Shown: piece by piece, positions 49,831 through 62,200 of the stretch
How positions within the stretch are numbered: the stretch's first letter is position 1
Layout of the letters: the number at the start of each line of letters is the position of its first letter
Origin: Owenia fusiformis
Lineage: Eukaryota > Annelida > Polychaeta > Sabellida > Oweniidae
Assembly (NCBI GenBank): GCA_903813345.2
Contig: CAIIXF020000009.1
Span: forward strand, 37,133,759 to 37,197,758
Direction: 5' to 3'
Length of the DNA stretch: 64,000 nucleotides
Notes under the pieces: model-generated
The model's database searches: none
The model's input: only the letters and a program-made list of their open reading frames with translations
Told to the model about the DNA's origin: nothing
Program-made: the position numbers and the translations under genes

Positions 49831-51535
49831 ATGACTTCAATTGAAAATCACGTACTGTTATTTTCAAGTTACATGTAGGATATGGACCAATGAGAGAGTG
49901 AGAAATATGACAGTGATATAATAATATCAAATATCAGGAATATGGTATAAATGTGGAAATCAATTAAATTAAATCTCTCTATGTCCTTGAATCAACCACA
50001 AAGTTTAGGGATTTTTAGAAAATAGGCATGACATGAAAAAAGATACTGGAGAATGAGAGAGATTTGAGAATGTTGCTCTCTATATCTGACTTATTAGTAA
50101 GAATGTTACTGTAGAGAGAGGAAGAAAATTGGACACCTGCTTTCTTCACATTTTTTTTGTTCACTTTAGCCAAATATCATCATAAACATCTAAACCCAAA
50201 AATATAAATATTTAATAGTTAGTTGAAGAATATAATTTGTTTGAAAATCAGTGTCAAATGTTGATTATTTTTATATTGTCTCGACTATTTCATGTTATTT
50301 TAAAACGAAAATAAATTCATGCTGATTTTATGTGCTTTAAAACTATCTTCCCACGCCAAAGAATTAACACACATATCTTATGTTTGTTTAATTGTGAACT
50401 TTGAAAACACTTCAAGAGCTATTACAAAAAGGTAGAACTTCGGAGAAGTTGAAATAGCATAAAACAATCTGATTGTTACAAAGGTACCTGTAGTTCAATA
50501 TGTCAATATAAAATAGAAATCCCAGGATGTTTAAAAATCTAAAATATTATTCTCAAGTTGTACAACAGTTATGCATATGTAAAATAAACATCTAAATAAT
50601 TTTAATTTGAAGAATTTTGAAAGTGCACTAAATAAACCATTAACATCTTTGAGAATCTAGCTACATATAAGACTAAATATATTTTCAGTTCATTTATTCG
50701 GAAATAAAACAATTATCTGTGTGGTTTTGTAATCTGATGCAGACATGTTTGTTTAAAAAATAAATAATAAGGAATTTGAGTCAAATGAAATATTTGGGGT
50801 GTAGTTGATATATGAGAAATACCATGCGGGAGTAATATGGTTAGGTCCCCCTTTAAGATCTACAATGACCCGCCCCTCATAGCATGTATTTGATAAAATG
50901 TTAACCTGACATTTTCCTTGTGAAAAACAGGGTAGATATACAATGCCATACATCTAAAAAAGAAAATAATGTAAAGTAAATAGAAATACATTTAAAAGAA
51001 GTGGCATTTAGTATAATACAATTTTATATGTTCAATAATTACTAAAACAATAATTATTATGTTCTCTATAGATTATATTTGTATAGTAGGTCAATAGTAA
51101 CGCCAATTTTATCAACTGACTAAGTTAAAGTTCCTGTTGACCTAATATTTTCAAATGCTTTTTCATAATATGAGATAATATGATACTTAAAACAGACACT
51201 GTTCAAACTATAACCCTTGGGCCTTGCTATACAATGGCTGTGACAGTTTTTGCTCATTATAAGTCAATGTGAAAGTCATTCATCTGTTATTGTTGAATGT
51301 GTTATTGTTGTGTGACACTCATTATGGCTAGATTAAATAGCATTTAAGATGATCAGGCAAGTGATATAAATTGACAAAAACTGGTACAATTCTGTCATTG
51401 TTATAATAAATAAATAAAGGATGCAAGGTGACATTTGAATGCTATAAAAACTAGATTTCCTTAATTGAGGTACATGTGCTTACAAAATGTGGTTTTGGCA
51501 TTATAAACTTCATTTCACCATTGAGATTTCAATAA

Positions 51536-51600
51536 ATGGTCCAAATAATTCTCAACTTTCTTAAAGTGGTCCAAATAATTTTTAACTCTCTTTAAAGTGG
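51536..51600. repeat. Direct repeat of about 32 bp
   Basis: GTGGTCCAAATAATT and TTAAAGTGG recur about 2.0 times in succession. Confidence 0.75.
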
Positions 51601-53576
51601 CAACAAAGACTGAAGATGAGTTTAGGGTGTTTGAAAAAATGTCACATTTTCCAATATTTTGCTTTCATCATTCTATGTCATGATCATTTTCTCAAAATTC
51701 AGTCAGTTTCAACTTATTTCAAGGTCATCCTTTTAACGGTCAAGGTCACATATGAATATGACATGGCTAAGTCAATGCTAATTCAATGTGATGCTTGAAG
51801 TAAAAATGCCAAAACATGCTCATCAGAAATAATCACTTACTAGGTCATAAATTGAAATGATATATGATAGCGTGAAAGTTGATGCGACCTTACAAACCAG
51901 GATGTAGCTGAACTAAAAAAGAAAGGATGGTGGCTGATCACATGTTTCATGACTGACTGGCATGGCACTAATTGCGTCCTATGATGTTAAAGCACTTTCT
52001 AATTAGTGATTAAATGACAAGATCTCCTATCTTGTTCTCTCTAAGTAGTCTGAAAACACAAGTGTTTCTCTGGTTACCATATTTACCGACTACAGTTTTT
52101 ATTATACATGGTGGGCATGAACTCTGTAATAATTGGTAAATGTTGGTCTTTTTAAAGCGCTTTCAAATTAGCTCTTGTGTCTTTTTTACAAGAGAAAATG
52201 AAGGATAAGGCCTCACTATAGATTAAGGCCACAAGGCCTCAAGATTAAGGCCTCAAGAGCAAATCCATATTCACTTTTCTTTGATGTTGCCTTATCTCTA
52301 TTCTGTCATCAATGCCATTCAATGAAGTGAAGTTTATCTAATTGGATAATCCATTGTATTATTTTATGTACTATGTACTATGTGGATTTTTCATTTTTTA
52401 GGTTTTTCAAAATAAGTTGTAAGCCAGGCCCTCTCATATTTATCACTTGTAAGACAAGAGGGATTGGCTCTCTCATATACCCTGAGCGAGAGATTTAAGT
52501 TCAGAAGTAAGAAAAGACGAAGCTATCTTTTAAGAAACAAAGTCAAACAACTAGAAAGGTTGTCTTTTATAGGAAAGTGAAACCAAACTGCATCGATGCA
52601 TAAAGAGAGCCAATCTGGTGGATCTGTCAAGAGAATAAGATCGAAGAAAATGAGAGTGAGGAGGGAAACCTAGATATGGAGTAATAGGAAAGACTAGGTA
52701 TGGCAGGAACAACAGGAAAATCCCAAAATTCTGAATCTCTTACAGGATAATCTCCTTATAGCTCCTCCACTCAATATTCAAAATTTAATCATGGAAATGC
52801 ATAAATTCCCCTCCTATACATATATTTTATATCAGTTCTAATAAAATAAACTCAACACCTTTTGTAAATCACAAGATCAGATATGCTTATCACTCTCCCC
52901 ATCACATGTGTATGAGCAACAAGTGGGATGAAGCCTACAGCTCCATAGTGACCTCATACTTTCATTTCAAATGTTCCTTTAAATACATTAAAACATTAAA
53001 CATATAAAAGCAATTGATGTTTATTAAAGACGTTTTGTGTTATTCCATTATGTGACATATTCTTTCAAATCAATTTTTTGTTCCACCCTTAGTGACAATG
53101 ACACAACACAATGGGCAACATTTGGAAACAACAACAACACTCATATACCATATCATGTGACATATTAAAGCACTTCTTGAAACTACATGAACACATAAAT
53201 TAGAACACCTGCAATATCATGTATATTAGGTACAATGATATGACTTTGGCGTTAGGTCATATCAGGATGGGAATTTTACTTGTGGCTTTTGAAGTGGTTA
53301 TAAAACGATATGTGAATTATGTACAGACCAACCTATCTGTAGAGAGATGAACAAAAGTGATTCTAACTTGAATTAGAAGTGATAATAACTGTATTATAAA
53401 ATAAATAAATCATTCTAAACACTATCTTCTTTTCCTTATTTGATTGTCAGCCTTAATAACATAAATTCAACAATAACTCAAATAATTTCCTGGTTGTAAT
53501 ATAATAACATAAATGATTACTTCAACGGCCATTGAATCACTTTAGCATTGTCTCGTTCAGAACCAAAAGTAGACTG

Positions 53577-53690
53577 TCAAGGGGGGGGGGGGGTAGAAGA
53601 GGAAAAAAAATTGGTTGTCAAGGGGGGCAGAAGAGGAAAATATTGGTTGTCAAGGGAGGTAGAAGAGGAAAGCAGATTGGTTGTCTAGTT
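53577..53690. repeat. Tandem repeat, GTCAAGGGG..GTAGAAGAGGAAA, three copies
   Basis: Units of about 35-45 bp with variable G runs, including G13 at 53581-53593, and a TTGGTTGTC spacer. Confidence 0.85.
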
Positions 53691-54429
53691 ATTTGTTGTG
53701 TGACTTGATGCCACAACTATTTTGATTAAAAAAAACTGTGTGTGATCTTCTAAAGGAATAAAGATAAATATTTGGAGATGTTCCTTCAGAATCATTCTGG
53801 TTATTAGTAAAAGGTATGTGCAGTCCCCTAAGTTCTGATGGTTTCAGTGCTACAGCCATGCCAAGGTATGGCAAATTAGGTCAAATGGAATTAAATCTTA
53901 CATGAGACAATTTGCTTTGTTTCAATTTAGATACCATGTGAGTGGATATTTTTGTGAGGCATTTGTGAGGCAATTACCTCATGTTTGACTTTATACCCCT
54001 GAGTTACACTTTCAAAATCTCAAGATTAATAATTGAATTATTTTACAAATATAGACAAAATAAATTGATCAAGATATGGTTATATCATTTATACACTGTA
54101 GTATTAACCAACAGGATATGACACTTCAAAGTTTGCCATTCAAAGCCCGCCAAATATCTGTATTATGTTTGCCAATCCTTTATTTCTTTATCTTGAAAAG
54201 GTCACAGAAATGAGTGTTTCAATGTCAAATATGTATAACTCAAGCGTAGGAGTGTTGATCTTTTGAACGAATATTTTGAAAACAACTTCATTCATAATAA
54301 ATTCAAATATATATATCATTATAATAATCAATGACCTTTCAGAGCTACTAATTAACCACATTTTAAAACTATTTTCAGGTTACATGCGTTCATGTAACAA
54401 CATGTATTGGATAGAATTATACAGTTTTA

Positions 54430-54843
54430 CAAGGTGACACCAAAAATGCGACCCTTTTATTTTTCAATAATTTTCTCAATTATAATGGAATCTTTTGAAA
54501 TTTCTGGTATTAATACAGTGTCCAATGCTTGAAACATTGGTTGATATATGAAGCATCAACAGCTCTCTGATTTAGGAAAATAACATTTTTTGTTGAGGCA
54601 TGCACCCATATTGGTTTATGAAAACACAGAATGAAATCCCATTCAAAAATGCCATTGAGACTTACTTATTATTTGAGTCATTTCTGGATTGTTTTCATAT
54701 ATTATCAATAATGTATCATATTGACAGTTTTGTAGAAAGGAGAATAGTATTTCAAAATGACCAGCTTGCATTTTTCAAACTGAAGTATGGTGTACCTATA
54801 TAATTCTGAACAGTGCATATTGTAACATTTCTGTGTCACCCTG
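54430..54843. mobile_element. 414-bp TA-flanked element
   Basis: The ends CAAGGTGACAC and GTGTCACCCTG are flanked by TA at 54428-54429 and 54844-54845. An open frame inside (54600-54803) has no recognised similarity to transposases. Confidence 0.65.
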
Positions 54844-57800
54844 TATTTATGAATTTTAAATGAGATTAAAGTACTGGTTTACAGAATGTTATCAGTTTGC
54901 CATGCTATCTATTATTGCTCATTGAATCCTACTTGAATAATTTTCTGTTTCGTTTTAATATAAGGAAGAAATAGCAAATTGTATAAAACATGATTTTGTT
55001 AATGGGATCTCAATTTCCCTTCATTAATAGCAGCACCAGAGTTCCAAGTCCCTGAATTACTTATTATTTGCATATATATCCTGGTTTTATGAATTATTAC
55101 CTTATATGAACATGAATGATGAAACCATCCATATGTTTTAATAGACTCTCTAAAGTACATTATATTTTAGAGGCCCATATTCTGAAAGCCCCCCCCCCCC
55201 CATAGAGAAATTAACCTTATTACAAAAAGAGTATTCATTGATCCAAGCAAATGTCTTTTCTTCCTTATTTAGGCTCAACTTGAATGAAGTCACGTCCCAA
55301 GTTCAAATGGTTGTTGGTATCTTGAGAACTTGAATGAAATATAATTTTTACTTAACAGCAATGGGCTAATTAAGATAAAAATTTGTAAAAGAACATCAAT
55401 GATAAGTGAATACAGTTTTATATCATATCTCTAGGTTGTTTTATTTGAATATCAGTTTGTAGCAGTTTACAATAGCTTCGTACATGTTAATGCAAACATA
55501 TATTGATTTACAGTACTTTATAGTCATGTGACATGTCATTCATTAACTTGAACTACTTATGAATCACCAATTCTTAGAATTAAAATACTGGATAACTGAA
55601 CTTTTAAGCGTCATATCAAAATTCAGCGAAAAACAAATTGAGATATTTTTAACACACTGTGTACGAGAATAAGGAAATCGGTAATCTAACTGAATATTAT
55701 ATGAATGTACAGTAAATATGGGAGTCACAAGACACCATGGTACAATTTTATAGTCATTTCAAATTACATGTATATAAATTATTGCAGAAGATGTGAGAAT
55801 GTTTAAGAACAACATATACATTCATTCAACATATACATAACATTCTTGCATTCTGCTATTATTGTGAATTATAATGTAGTTAATTTTGAAGATTTTGAAA
55901 GTAGACCTGCTAAACACAGCAGAGATAAATTTAATATCCTATGGGTGTATTTTCATACAAACTGGCCATTGCATATAAAGGAAACTGTAATGCACATGTT
56001 GTATAAAGTATAGATGTCAGGCTTAGCTATACACTTTTCAAATTCAATCCTAGCTGCCTTTCACCATACCAAATATCATGCCTCAAAATAACTGCACCAA
56101 AATGTGAAGTCATAATTCCTGGCCACATATTTTTCATTTAAAAAAACAATATACACTAAAGCATGGGGAATTATATACCATATTTTTCAAAAATGGTAAA
56201 TCTTCAAAAACAGAGAAGTCATAATCTTGAAAATTATCGTATATATCGATGATAATGGCAGAGACAGTCAACTTTTTTTTGACATAAGGAAACTTTCGTC
56301 AAATAAGCAAATATTCAGAATCATGGATTCACAACTCATTTATTTTACTCAGTTTGAGAAAGTTGATTTTATGACTCACATTAAGGTAGGCAGGATTATT
56401 TCAGAAGCTCCTTAAAGATGAGCTCAGTTAAAAGTCTTATTCGACTATGCCTTCCTTAATATGTCAAGGAAGTGAATCTATCAACAATAACTTACATCTC
56501 AAGGGCGTAGCCAGATTTTCAATAATAGGCGAGTTCAAAACACCTGCTGTGTATAATATTCCCATTGGAATAAATATCAATTCATTTCAGGTTGCTTCCT
56601 CAACCTCATACCCAACTAGTTCCTTGATTCTTAGAATGATTTCAATTTTCCTTTGTAATAATTTATCGTTACATTGTACAATGTAGGTGCAGTCAATGTT
56701 AACATGTAAATATACTAGGATTAATGATAACATACATCTACATCTATATAAATAATATTGCAACATAAGACAAGCTAAGCAAGCAATAAGTGCATGTATA
56801 AATATAACACTTATATTTACTATACAATAATACTACAATATACAACTTATTGTTCAAATACATCCCCTGTCATGGAAACATTTTTCAAAATAAACAAATA
56901 TTTCATTGCATGTTTAATGAGATTAGGTAGGTAAGGTAGTTTTTAAATATTAATTTTTATAAATAAAATAACAAAACATTAATGAATTGTCTTCATGGTT
57001 CTCACATTTTTATGCGGATATTTGCACAAAATTGTTTAATACAAAATTCAAAATCAAAATATTTGCTTGAACAGAATTGAAATCCCCACATTTTTTCAAT
57101 TTTTTGTAAAGTGTGGAACTACCTTAACATGGAATGTCTAAATTACACAAGCAGTTGCTAAACTCGTATAATATCATGTTGTTTTGTCATTGGTTTATGA
57201 GATCTACGCAAGCAGTGTAAAATAAATAAAACTTCAAAACAGAAACAAAATAACATGGAAGGTAATATAGAATGGGGGGGGGGATCGTATCTTGATGAGG
57301 GAAACTTGGTCAATGACATGGGATGTTATCTAGTTGAGAGATACATTTGGGAAACAATTGGATATAATTGATGTGGCTACTTTACTATGGCAGTAAATGG
57401 ATGGCATGACAGAAACCAAAAAAAAGCAATAAAATACATGAACATGGTCTGTGCTAATACACACAAGCAGTTCTTCAAATGTTAGCTAACATTTTTAAAA
57501 TTAACATTAAATATTGTAAAGAACATTTAGGGTTATAAATTGTTAGTGACAATAACATACATCGCTGCTTTCAGTTTTCAAATATAGTTTGTAACAGTAT
57601 TGCACATTTAAAACAAAACTAAACCACATACACCATAATAGGACATAATACATGTACATATTTGGCAGCAGGTTTTTCTTGAATACTTCACAATATCATA
57701 TAAAACATAATTTATTTTCATAATTTACATAGTCCAAGGTAAGTACACTGCGCGCAGATTTTTCCTAAATATTTGCTTTTACAATGTTCATCACATCAAA

Positions 57801-59045
57801 AATATCATACAAGTGAAGTTACTGACAAATACTGGCAACTAAAATATCATATATTACTGCACATACATATAGTAATATCATGAACAACAATGCATTATCA
57901 TATATTTACATATATATTAGCATAATGTACAATGTACAATATGAAACTGCATTTATGTTTCCACCATTTCAATTTCAATCTATTTGTATATTACTCAGAT
58001 ACAGATGTAATTGCACAATAGCATTGCACTAATTATTGTAATAAAGTCTGTTTCAAAGAGTCAACAAAATACTCATACAACCAAAAACATTTAAAAGTGG
58101 CACTCATATGGCCATTTATATTTCATTTTTCGAAAAAGTACCGTTCTTTTGGCCATCTACCTTCATTCCCTAGATTTACACAACTGTATAAGTCTTCTGA
58201 CTTATTCCTTGTTTTGGCTAAACCGACTACATGTAATTGACATCTTGATATCACAAACTAATTTTTCTTGAAGCTGAGCACATGTAGCTACACTACAAGG
58301 TAAATGTACAATTACATATTGAGTGTTATACAAGCATTGAATATCTTTCTTCAAAAACAAAAATTCACTTCATTACTTTAACCAGAAGTCAAATTTTTAC
58401 TATTCAGCAACATAAATGCCAAAAAACTGCAACAAAATATTTCTAAGATGACTGCCTATCAAGATTATATTGTTCCATCCACACAAACTATTACATATAC
58501 TATACTAAATAATGCTATATGCTACATGTACTGAGAAGCCTGCCTCAGTATCATGTACAATACGTACATATACAAAGCGCCATCTATAGGCCACTTGTTG
58601 ATCCAGACAAGATTATTCACTTTGATTTCTCACCAAAACTTATGTAACATCGTTTTTTTTTCAACGTTATTGCAGAAACAATGTAGAATGTCAGAAGAAT
58701 GTCATTTGAATAGTCAGGAGAATAGCCGCAATCTCAAGACGTGGTAAAATTTTAGGCAAATGAGATATACATGTGATACTACTATGTGATGTAATTTCAA
58801 CCTAAGTCGATTTTTCTGTAAAATTTTGAAAAAGTAGTCTCGCTTGCCTGCCTCATTGCTAGCTTTGCCGCCAATGACCATATATGGCAATTGTGTGTTT
58901 ATATGTGGACCTTTTATTCCCTGGTTTCTAAATCACTGGTTTAATTGCTGTTCTATGTATTGTTCTCACTCATTTTAGCTATCCTGTTAATCTATCTCAC
59001 TCCTCTACTGTTCTAATTCTCACTGATCTTAGCTGTTCTTTTAAT

Positions 59046-59216
59046 TTACTTTACTCCTCTAATTTTCAGTACGAATACTCCACTCAGGAAGAAGTAGAAA
59101 GAAGAGAGCAGGAAGAGAATAATATAACCCAAGCCCAGCTCACAGTCTATACGTTCAAACACATCTAACAGCACGCCACCTATTGGGGTAGCAAGGGCCT
59201 GTGGGAGGATCATGGC
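59046..59216 (-). CDS. MFS transporter last exon and stop
   Basis: The acceptor TTTTTTCAG precedes AMILPQALATPIGGVLLDVF, ERIDCELGLGY and a last helix, ending VFVLKIRGVK and TAA (complement of 59046-59048). Confidence 0.84.
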   Translation of the reverse strand, partial: AMILPQALATPIGGVLLDVFERIDCELGLGYIILFLLSSFYFFLSGVFVLKIRGVK

Positions 59217-62200
59217 CTGAAAAAATTAATATAACATGTCATAATATTGACAATATCTATAGTAATTCAATATTATTTAGTATCTATAGGGTTAATGATG
59301 ATATGATCCTGACAACCTGATGTGAATTTGCAAAGGATCTTGTTATGAAACATCATATATGATTAAAAGGAGTGGGATTTGGACCAATCGGAAACAAGAC
59401 ATCCACATGATTATACAGTCATAATCACTAAATCCCGTAAATAAGTAGCAACAGTTTACAATATAATTCTGATAGCACGTACTCCATGTCTGAAACATAT
59501 CCGGCTAAAATCCACGGACATAGCAGATAAGTTGTATTTTACATGACGATGCGTCAGATATTGCGAAATCCAAATAATACAAAATGATCTAATATTGCAC
59601 TACATGACTGGTATCAATGAACTCTCCATAGTTATAACACTAAAGATCTCAAGCCCAAATGTTAACCACAAAATCTACAATGATAGAAATAGTACCCAGC
59701 ACATAATATTTATAGCAAGATCTATTTATGAAGATTTTGTGAAATGAAAATGATTTGGTACAACTTTACTCATAAATATTTTATTTAATTGTAATAATGG
59801 TACAGCTTGCAGGGGCGTTGCCAGCAAATGTCAAGGGGTGGTGCAAATTTTTGGGTTTACTTCACTGCGAGCGAAGCAAGTCTCAAAAAGTCTCAGAAAT
59901 TGTGTATGGTGCATGCTAAGCATTTCAAACTACAATATGGCCCCACACTATGTGGTGGGGACATAATAATTTGTTAATTTCCTTGCAACAACTTATCAAT
60001 GTGGGTTGAATACAGAAATAGTGATTAAAATCATTTTATGAATGGGGTACTAGAATATGACTCATTGAATCACAAGTAAAATAGTATGACTTAATATATT
60101 GCATTCTGGTTTTCACATTTTCATTTTACCACATGATGTAATGTACATAATGTGGTATTTCCAATCAGAATGTAAATAACAATGTTCACTGAGAGGGGGT
60201 GAGGATAATTAAATAAGAATAAGAAAATTGATGAAATTCATAATCAGTTTCAAATATTAAGAAATGCAGAATTCAACAGGCCCGTAGCCAGGGGGGGGGG
60301 GGGTTCGATGGGTTCCCCCTGGCCAAGAAATCTTTCAAAATCATGCAGTTTTTCACCATTCTGAGCACTTTTTAAGTGATTCTGGCCATTTTTGGACCAA
60401 GATTGTCACAAGTGAACCCCCCTGGAATTTTTCAAGAGTGAACCCCCTTGGCCAATCCTGGCTACGGGCCTGTTCAATGATGCAATTTATGACAATCTAA
60501 GATGATACATTTACCAATTCTATTAACAAACCATAAACAAACCAGCAACATGTATTTGATCACATACATTCAATTAGATTATTTGGTTATAAGATAAAAG
60601 TGATATCTCATACCTGAGACCAAACTGCAATATCCTTAGCTTTATCCTTGTCATCATCAAGTACATCCATTACCAAGGCAAAGTCCACAGCTTGGAAAGA
60701 CCCCAGACCCATACCTATAAAAGTTAAACAAAATATTTTAATCAGACGGTCTCTTCCTTTTCCACTGTGGGTATTACATGTACGTACAGGGTGAGCCAAA
60801 AGATTTCAAAGAACTTCATTTATGCTTAAATTCAGATATACATATATATAAATTCTTATCTACTTGTAAAATACCCTTGCAACAAGGATGGAGTGAACCA
60901 AAAAATTCATTTTTTTCAGTTTAAGACCTCCTAGACTTCCACATGCAGTCATACGTTCCTACCTTGTTGGCTATGTTCCTTTCACCCGAACCACATTCTC
61001 ACAACCCATATATTGACAATTTTCTCTCTCCCAAACTTATTTCTCCACTTGAGCATTGAGTTCCCAGATTGCGAATACGCAGCTTTGGAAGAGAGGAACT
61101 GGAGGTTCGCGACTAAAGAACTGATATTTGTGTTGTGAAAACATGGTCCGGGTGGAAGGAACCTGGTTATGATGACGTGAGAATGGGTTAACAATAGTAT
61201 ATGGGTGTGAGCAGATTAAAACCACTCACTCAAAACTTACCATAGATCACTGACAGGGCTATTGCAACATAGTATGCATACTCCCCCCTCATGAAGGACA
61301 ATATGCTCGTTGTTATGCACATCATTAATGCTGAAAATAACATCCAATAATGTATATCATCTCTTTTAACTGCGGTGGCATCTTTTAATTTAGTTTAAAA
61401 AGACAAAGTAATTTGAATTTTGCTTATATAGATGTCTCTGCTGTAAATTGAATAATGATGAATTCTGACATTTGAATTAAGGTACGTTCTTTCATTGGAA
61501 GCCATTATTCAAACTCGATATTCCATTGCCCGGCATGGACCAATTTGGTAACATTATTACTCATATTTTGAAGACAAGAACTGTCAACTAAACTTGAATA
61601 TAACCATATTTTTCATAATGTTCATTTCTAATGAAATTCTTGGTCCAAAGAGAATTTTATAGAAATATTTTTATTACTAAATTGTTCCATGCTGGGCAAT
61701 GGAGTATCAAGTTTGAGTAATGGCTACCAAACCTCCTTGGTAATCTCACGAACAATCTGAGTGTTTTTTAGTTGGTTTGCATATAGGTCTGCTAAAAGCA
61801 GTTCCACTTGACCAAAAATTGATGAAGAATGTATAGCAATTAAAATATCATTGTGTGATTGAAAAATGTTGCATTAAAAGAATAAAAAAAATATATAAGC
61901 TATACGAAATACATTTTTATGTTTAATAATAATCAATTCCTACCTGATGTAATAACTAAAGGTTTTCTTCGCCCAATTCTATCTGATACAATACCACAAG
62001 CTATGGAGCTGAAAAATAAAATTGAACCTCAAGTACATCTACTTTAAATTATAATGAAACATGGTCTCATTTTCTAACCAAGTATAATTCTAACATTTCA
62101 AAGATTTATGAAGTACGCTGTGTATTCAGTATTAACCATGGTAACCGTGGTTAAAAATACCGAGAGCTGTTTTTATTTCAAAAAGGTTAAAAAAAAAAAA

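Larger units (their letters stand above)
42656..59045. other. Large region without recognised genes
   Basis: About 16 kb between the AKR end and the MFS transporter stop. Apart from the listed repeats there is a CAGTAAAACCTG element end near 48810, a GGGCGTAGCC fragment near 56503 and a C12 run at 55189-55200. Open frames are all under 115 codons and lack family motifs. Unseen small exons or non-coding RNAs are possible. Confidence 0.5.

Noticed and set aside
53689-53874. 61-codon minus-strand frame (MPYLGMAVALKPSELRG..)
   Set aside because: Composition looks slightly protein-like, but no partner exons or family match were found.
54600-54803. Open frame inside the TA-flanked element
   Set aside because: No transposase catalytic motif; treated as chance frame in a non-autonomous element.
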